Assembly (NCBI RefSeq): GCF_900115685.1
Contig: NZ_FOXJ01000001.1
Span: forward strand, 1,087,796 to 1,151,795
Direction: 5' to 3'
DNA from: Variovorax sp. 770b2
GTDB lineage: Bacteria; Pseudomonadota; Gammaproteobacteria; Burkholderiales; Burkholderiaceae_C
Length of the DNA stretch: 64,000 bases
In this document: positions 59,906 through 64,000 of the stretch, piece by piece
How positions within the stretch are numbered: position 1 is the first letter of the stretch
How the letters are laid out: every line of letters starts with the position of its first letter
The notes under the pieces: generated by a model
What the model was told of the DNA's origin: nothing
The model's database searches: none
The model's input: only the letters and a program-made list of their open reading frames with translations
Made by a program: the position numbers and the translations under genes

Positions 59906-60637
59906 ATGTCGCGCACGCTGATCGGAATGCTGACGCCCTCGTCCAATACCGCGCTGGAGCCGGTGACCAGCGCGATGCTGGCGGGGCTGCCCAACGTCAG
60001 CGCGCACTACGGCCGCTTTCGCGTCACGGAGATCGCGTTGTCCAGCGGGGCGCTCTCGCAGTTCGACGACCGCGAGATCCTCGCCGCCGCCGAACTGCTG
60101 TCGCATGCCCGCTGCCAGGTGATCGGGTGGAACGGCACCTCGGCGGGCTGGCTGGGCTTCGAGGCCGACGAGCGGCTGTGCGCCGCCATCGCGCGTGAAA
60201 CGGGTGCGCTGGCGTGCACTTCGGTGCTCGCGCTCAACGAGGCGCTGAAGGCCACCGGCGTGCGGCGCCTGGGCCTGGTGTCGCCTTACCGCGCCGACGT
60301 GCAGGCGGCCATCGTGCGCAACTACGCCGCGTCGGGCATCCAGGTGGTGGCCGAACGCCATCTCGGGCTGCAGGACAACTTTTCTTTCTCCGAGGTGAGC
60401 GCAGAGGAGATCCGGGACATGGTGCGCGCCGTGATGACCTCGCCTCTGGACGGCCGGCCCGAGGCCGTGGCGATCTTCTGCACCAATCTCTTCGGCGCGC
60501 CGCTCGTGGCCGAGCTGGAGGCCGAGTTCGGCGTGCCCGTCTACGACACCGTTGCCACGGTGGTGTGGAAGGCGTTGCGCCTGGCGGGTGTGGACACCCG
60601 GCCGTTGGCGGGTTGGGGTCGCCTCTTTCTTTCCTGA
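59906..60637 (+). CDS. arylmalonate decarboxylase / maleate isomerase-like protein with one catalytic Cys
   Basis: A 243-residue Asp/Glu racemase superfamily protein. The opening MSRTLIGMLTPSSNTALEPVT is typical of the maleate isomerase/arylmalonate decarboxylase branch. The C-terminal catalytic Cys192 is present (AIFCTNLFGAPL). The N-terminal one is replaced: the loop reads WNGTSAGW, with Gly-Thr-Ser at 77-79, as in arylmalonate decarboxylase (Gly-Thr-Ser with a single Cys). A decarboxylase-type or otherwise one-sided reaction is therefore more likely than racemisation. GGAGAA precedes the ATG. It is divergent from gntR and shares its operator. Confidence 0.8.
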   Translation: MSRTLIGMLTPSSNTALEPVTSAMLAGLPNVSAHYGRFRVTEIALSSGALSQFDDREILAAAELLSHARCQVIGWNGTSAGWLGFEADERLCAAIARETGALACTSVLALNEALKATGVRRLGLVSPYRADVQAAIVRNYAASGIQVVAERHLGLQDNFSFSEVSAEEIRDMVRAVMTSPLDGRPEAVAIFCTNLFGAPLVAELEAEFGVPVYDTVATVVWKALRLAGVDTRPLAGWGRLFLS

Positions 60638-60676
60638 ATCCGCCGCCGGGGCATCCCGGATTGCCCGCAGCCGCGC

Positions 60677-60805
60677 ATCGGAACGGATGTCAACGCGGGC
60701 TGGACGCAGAACGAGTTCGCAATGTTCGGCGGCTCCGGTCCTCGGGGCGGCGATGCGAAGGTGAAGCGCTCGATCAACGGTTCGCTGGGCGTGCGCGTGA
60801 AGTGG
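60677..60805 (+). pseudogene. possible remnant of an outer-membrane beta-barrel gene
   Basis: The 189-bp gap 60638-60826 has no intact gene, but one frame reads like the end of a beta-barrel: IGTDVNAGWTQNEFAMFGG, then INGSLGVRVKW. It has no start, and no stop follows the terminal aromatic residue. It may be a decayed fragment, or chance. Confidence 0.2.
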
Positions 60806-60826
60806 CGACCCGGCTCGTCGCTGCCT

Positions 60827-61516
60827 TCAGGCCGGCTCCATGCCGTGGCGGCGCTTCGATTCGACGCTGCCCGCCGAGACCATGAAGTCGAGCAGGGCAC
60901 GCACCGCATCCGGCTGCTCCGAGCCGATGGCCGGCGCCGCCGAGAAGGTCGTGACGATCTGGATCTCCGGCGGCAGGGGGCCGAGCAACTCGATGCCTTC
61001 GACGCCGATCAGCTCGCTCATCTGCTGGAACCCCAGCGCGGCATCGCCGCGCGCGACCAGCGACCCGACCGGCACGCCGGGCGGGGCCAGGACCAGCCGG
61101 TCGCGCAGTTCATCGGCCATGCCCCAGCGCTCGAACAAGGCGATCAACGCGACGCCGCTCGGGCCCGTCGAATAGGCGATGCTGGCCGCCGCCCGCACGG
61201 CGGTGCGGACCGCATCGCCGGTGGAGACGTCGGGCCGCTGAGCACCGGCGGGCACCGCCACACCGACGCCCGACCGGACGATATCGACCTTGCCAGCCGC
61301 GTCGAGCTTGCCCGCGGCGATGAGCTTGTCGATCGCGTCCGAGGCCAGGGCCACCACGTCGAAATGCTCGCCATCGGACACGCGCCGCGCGGCATCGACG
61401 CCGCCCACCGCGAGGAACGAAACCGACACCCCGATGCGCTGCGCATGCGCGGCCGCGAGTTCGTCCAGCAACCCGCGCGTTGCCATCGAGCAGATTCCCC
61501 GAAGCGGCGTCGCCAT
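60827..61516 (-). CDS. ModA-like substrate-binding-fold protein without signal peptide
   Basis: A 229-residue protein of the type 2 periplasmic-binding fold, closest in pattern to molybdate-binding ModA: GLLDELAAAHAQRIGVSVSFLAVGGVDAARRV, EHFDVVALASDAIDKLIAAGK, VDIVRSGVGVAVPAG and a C-terminal LGPLPPEIQIVTTFSAAPAIG. No signal peptide is visible at the N-terminus (MATPLRGICSMATRG), so it should stay in the cytoplasm. It starts 4 bp after the Bug-type binding-protein gene and ends the reverse ligJ-ligK operon. It may sense or bind an aromatic intermediate; no function is established. Confidence 0.72.
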   Translation of the reverse strand: MATPLRGICSMATRGLLDELAAAHAQRIGVSVSFLAVGGVDAARRVSDGEHFDVVALASDAIDKLIAAGKLDAAGKVDIVRSGVGVAVPAGAQRPDVSTGDAVRTAVRAAASIAYSTGPSGVALIALFERWGMADELRDRLVLAPPGVPVGSLVARGDAALGFQQMSELIGVEGIELLGPLPPEIQIVTTFSAAPAIGSEQPDAVRALLDFMVSAGSVESKRRHGMEPA

Positions 61517-61520
61517 GGGA

Positions 61521-62510
61521 TCAGTCCGGCTTGATGTTGGCTTCGCGAATCAGCTTGCCGTAGCGCGCCGCGTCGCTCTTGAGCAGTGTCTCGAACTGCG
61601 CCGTCGGCCCCGGCAGCGGCACGCCACCGGCCGCCGCGAGCTGTTCGCGCACCTCTTTCGAATCGATCGCCTTCTGCACGGCATCGTGCAGCTTCTCCAG
61701 CACCGGCTTCGGCAGTCCCGCCGGCGCCACGAAGCCATACCAGACGCTGGCCTCGAACCCCGGATAGCCCGACTCGGCCACCGTCGGCACGCCGGGCAGC
61801 ACGGCGGAACGCTCGGTGCTCATCACCGCCAGCACCTTCAGCTTGCCGCCCTTCACGAGCGGCAGCACTTCGAGCGCATTGACCGCCACCACGTCGACGT
61901 GGCCGCCGAGCACGTCGGTGATCGCCTGCGCGCCGCCCTTGTAGGGCACGTGGCTCAGCTTGAGGCCGGCGGTGTGCTGGAACAGTTCCATCGCCAGGTG
62001 CGGCGTGGCGCCGTTGCCCGGGGTCGCGACCGTCACGCCGCCCGGCTTGGCCTTGGCGGCGGCCACGAACTCGGGCAGCGTCTTGATCGGCGAGCCTTCG
62101 CGCACCGCGAACACCACGGGCACGCGGCCGACCATCGAGATGGGCGTGAAGTCGTGGTCCAGGTCGTAGGGCGCGGGCTGGTACATCGACGGGTTCACCG
62201 CGAGCGCATTGGCCGCCAGCAGCAGCGTGTAGCCATCGGGCGCGCTCGAGGTCAGCGACTTGATCGCGATGTTGGTGCCGGCGCCCGGCTTGTTCTCCAC
62301 GACCACCGGCTGGCCGAGGATGCCCGCCATGCGCTGGCCGACGGAACGCGCGATGGCATCGACCGCGCCGCCGGCGCTGTAGCCGACGAGGATCTTCACG
62401 GGCCTGGAGGGATAGGCGTCGGCGGCGGTTGCGGAAGTCCAGGCGCCGAGCGCCAGAGGGGTGGCCAGGGCCAGGGTCAGCAGTCGGCGGCGAAGGGAGC
62501 GTGTGTTCAT
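61521..62510 (-). CDS. Bug/TctC family tripartite tricarboxylate transporter receptor
   Basis: A 329-residue periplasmic binding protein. Residues 1-30 are a signal peptide (LLTLALATPLALGAWTSATAADA). The family markers are YPSRPVKILVGYSAGGAVDAIARSVGQRMAG, VVVENKPGAGTNIAIKSLTSSAPDGYTLLL, VATPGNGATPHLAMELFQHTAG and HVPYKGGAQAITDVLGGHVD. Such proteins bind carboxylates for TctAB-type carriers or act as orphans; no TctA/B genes are in the window. Its position behind ligK suggests uptake or sensing of protocatechuate or a related acid. Confidence 0.92.
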   Translation of the reverse strand: MNTRSLRRRLLTLALATPLALGAWTSATAADAYPSRPVKILVGYSAGGAVDAIARSVGQRMAGILGQPVVVENKPGAGTNIAIKSLTSSAPDGYTLLLAANALAVNPSMYQPAPYDLDHDFTPISMVGRVPVVFAVREGSPIKTLPEFVAAAKAKPGGVTVATPGNGATPHLAMELFQHTAGLKLSHVPYKGGAQAITDVLGGHVDVVAVNALEVLPLVKGGKLKVLAVMSTERSAVLPGVPTVAESGYPGFEASVWYGFVAPAGLPKPVLEKLHDAVQKAIDSKEVREQLAAAGGVPLPGPTAQFETLLKSDAARYGKLIREANIKPD

Positions 62511-62557
62511 GGTTTCAGGGGGAAGAGGAGGGGGCGTCCCAGATCTGCGGGCGCCGC

Positions 62558-63253
62558 TCAATCGATATAGCGCAGGCCCGCCTTGGCCAGCGGCTCGCGC
62601 ATCGCGTACATGTCCAGGCCCAGTTCGCCTGCGGCGAAGCGCTCGCGCTTGGCGGTCTCGTTGGCTTCGCGGGCCTCGGCCGCATCGGCCACCTGCTGTG
62701 CACGCGATGCCGGCACCACCACCACGCCGTCGATGTCGGCGACGATCACGTCGCCCGGGTTCACCAGCGCGCCCGCGCACACCACCGGCACGTTGACCGA
62801 ACCGAGCGTTGCCTTGATGGTGCCCTTCGAATGGATCGCGCGGCTGAACACGGGGAAGTTCATCGCGTTGAGGTCGCGCACGTCGCGCACGCCGCCGTCG
62901 ATCACCAGGCCCTTGCAGCCGCGCGCCTTGAACGAGGTGGCCAGCAGGTCGCCGAAGAAGCCGTCGGTGCTGTCGCTGGTGCACGCGGCCACGACGACGT
63001 CGCCGGGCTGGATCTGCTCGGCCGCGACATGCAGCATCCAGTTGTCGCCGGGCTGCAGCAGCACGGTGATGGCGGTGCCGCAGAAGCGCGCATCGGGGTG
63101 GATGGGACGGATGCGCGGCTGCATCAGCCCCAGGCGGCCCAGCGCCTCGTGCACGGTCGAGACGCCGAAGCGGGAGAGCTTTTCGACGGCGGCCGGGTCG
63201 GCGCGCACGATGTTGCGATGGACGACGCCGAGTTGTTGGATGGTGCTGGACAT
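62558..63253 (-). CDS. ligK: 4-carboxy-4-hydroxy-2-oxoadipate aldolase / oxaloacetate decarboxylase
   Basis: A 231-residue class II aldolase of the RraA-like fold. It cleaves 4-carboxy-4-hydroxy-2-oxoadipate to pyruvate and oxaloacetate, the last step of the protocatechuate 4,5-cleavage pathway. Typical parts are [53 protein letters not shown], the active-site region [28 protein letters not shown] and [39 protein letters not shown]. It lies 2 bp after the ligJ-like gene. The names galC and proA are used for the same enzyme elsewhere. Confidence 0.93.
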   Translation of the reverse strand: MSSTIQQLGVVHRNIVRADPAAVEKLSRFGVSTVHEALGRLGLMQPRIRPIHPDARFCGTAITVLLQPGDNWMLHVAAEQIQPGDVVVAACTSDSTDGFFGDLLATSFKARGCKGLVIDGGVRDVRDLNAMNFPVFSRAIHSKGTIKATLGSVNVPVVCAGALVNPGDVIVADIDGVVVVPASRAQQVADAAEAREANETAKRERFAAGELGLDMYAMREPLAKAGLRYID

Positions 63254-63255
63254 GG

Positions 63256-64000
63256 TCAGAGGCCTTTGGCAATGAGTGCGCGGTCGAGGCGCGGATAAAC
63301 GCGGCGTGCGTTGCCTTCGAACACCTTGTGGCGCGCGTCGGCGTCCAGCATGGGGGTCTGGTCGATGTAGCGGCGCGTGTCGTCGTAGAAGAAGCCGGTC
63401 TCCGGATCGATGCCGCGCACCGCGCCGATCATCTCGCTCGCGAAGAGGATGTTGTCCACGGGAATCACACGGGTGAGCAGGTCGATGCCCGGCTGGTGAT
63501 ACACGCAGGTGTCGAAGAAGATGTTGTTGAGCAGGTGGTCTTTCAGCAGCGGCTTCTTCATCTCTTGCGCCAGGCCGCGAAAGCGCCCCCAGTGGTAGGG
63601 CACCGCGCCACCGCCGTGCGGAATCACGAAGCGCAGCGTCGGAAAGTCGATGAAGAGGTCGGAGGTGAGGCACTGCATGAACGCCGTGGTGTCCGCGTTC
63701 AGGTAGTGCGCGCCCGTGGTGTGAAAGCACGCATTGCAGCTCGTGCTGACGTGCACCATCGCCGGGATGTCGTGCTCGACCATCTTCTCGTAGAGCGGAT
63801 ACCACTGGCGGTCCGACAGCGGCGGCGAGGTCCAGTGCCCGCCCGACGGATCGGGGTTGAGGTTGATCGCAACGAAACCGTACTCGCGCACGCAGCGCTC
63901 CAGCTCGGGGATGCAGCTGCGCGGGTCCACGCCGGGCGATTGCGGCAGCATCGCAGCGCCGATGAAGTGATCGGGGAACAGTTCGCTCACCCGAAAGCAC
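63256..64000 (-). CDS. ligJ: 4-oxalomesaconate hydratase (amidohydrolase family), N-terminus outside the window
   Basis: The C-terminal 247 residues of an amidohydrolase-fold hydratase that converts 4-oxalomesaconate to 4-carboxy-4-hydroxy-2-oxoadipate, the substrate of LigK. Visible markers are [100 protein letters not shown] and [30 protein letters not shown]. The reading frame is open to the window edge at 64000; the true start lies beyond. It is 2 bp from ligK, so the two form an operon with the Bug and ModA-like genes. Confidence 0.9.
   Translation of the reverse strand, partial: CFRVSELFPDHFIGAAMLPQSPGVDPRSCIPELERCVREYGFVAINLNPDPSGGHWTSPPLSDRQWYPLYEKMVEHDIPAMVHVSTSCNACFHTTGAHYLNADTTAFMQCLTSDLFIDFPTLRFVIPHGGGAVPYHWGRFRGLAQEMKKPLLKDHLLNNIFFDTCVYHQPGIDLLTRVIPVDNILFASEMIGAVRGIDPETGFFYDDTRRYIDQTPMLDADARHKVFEGNARRVYPRLDRALIAKGL

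Overview
The window is high-GC, densely packed DNA typical of a betaproteobacterium. Gene content and synteny (ilvB-ilvH-ilvC-pssA-leuA, sigma factor-DUF3619-DUF3106-RDD, nadE-glnB, many Bug/TctC-type and aromatic-degradation genes) point to Comamonadaceae, most likely Variovorax or a close relative. The genus is inferred from recalled family patterns, not from a database search. I saw no rRNA or tRNA gene, phage, insertion sequence or CRISPR array.

Layout, 0-15.3 kb: the N-terminal part of an aldehyde dehydrogenase and a secreted PrxQ-like peroxiredoxin precede a tight forward operon. That operon holds a phospholipase-D/cardiolipin-synthase-like lipoprotein, a sterol-desaturase-type hydroxylase, a membrane fatty-acid desaturase, a KAS III protein fused to a heme-oxygenase-like (HDO) domain, and an unrecognised protein. 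Two small unknown proteins follow. Next come a ferritin-like predicted metal-dependent hydrolase divergent from a TetR regulator, with two matching inverted repeats between them, and a TolC-HlyD-permease-permease efflux operon that lacks an ATPase gene.

15.3-26.6 kb: a K+-independent membrane pyrophosphatase carrying an extra C-terminal OmpA-like domain is divergent from soluble pyrophosphatase. Then come a LprI-domain protein, a FemAB-like acetyltransferase, nadE-glnB, a LOG protein, and a reverse operon sigma factor-DUF3619-DUF3106-RDD-dgkA.

26.9-39 kb: branched-chain amino-acid genes ilvB, ilvH, DUF4282, ilvC, pssA and two different 2-isopropylmalate synthases. A leucine-rich leader peptide and a terminator sit before the first synthase. 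These are followed by a PBP7-type peptidase, an IclR regulator, and the N-degron transferases bpt and aat.

39.3-50 kb: a stand-alone CoxL-like molybdenum hydroxylase subunit, an AraC regulator and three small enzyme-fold proteins; pobA divergent from its likely IclR activator; a two-component system; and a DegP-type protease whose Shine-Dalgarno sequence lies in a perfect 9-bp stem.

50-60.6 kb: a catabolic island with a seven-gene reverse operon (spermidine/putrescine-type ABC transporter, hydantoinase/dihydropyrimidinase, hydantoin-racemase-like protein without its cysteines, MFS transporter), a divergent amidase, a GntR regulator and an arylmalonate-decarboxylase-like protein. Copies of the same 10-mer (GTATCCAATC) lie in both divergent promoter regions, so GntR probably controls the whole island.

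60.6-64 kb: ligJ (partial), ligK, a Bug-type binding protein and a signal-less ModA-like protein, i.e. the end of a protocatechuate 4,5-cleavage operon. PobA makes protocatechuate, so the two aromatic modules in the window may be metabolically linked.
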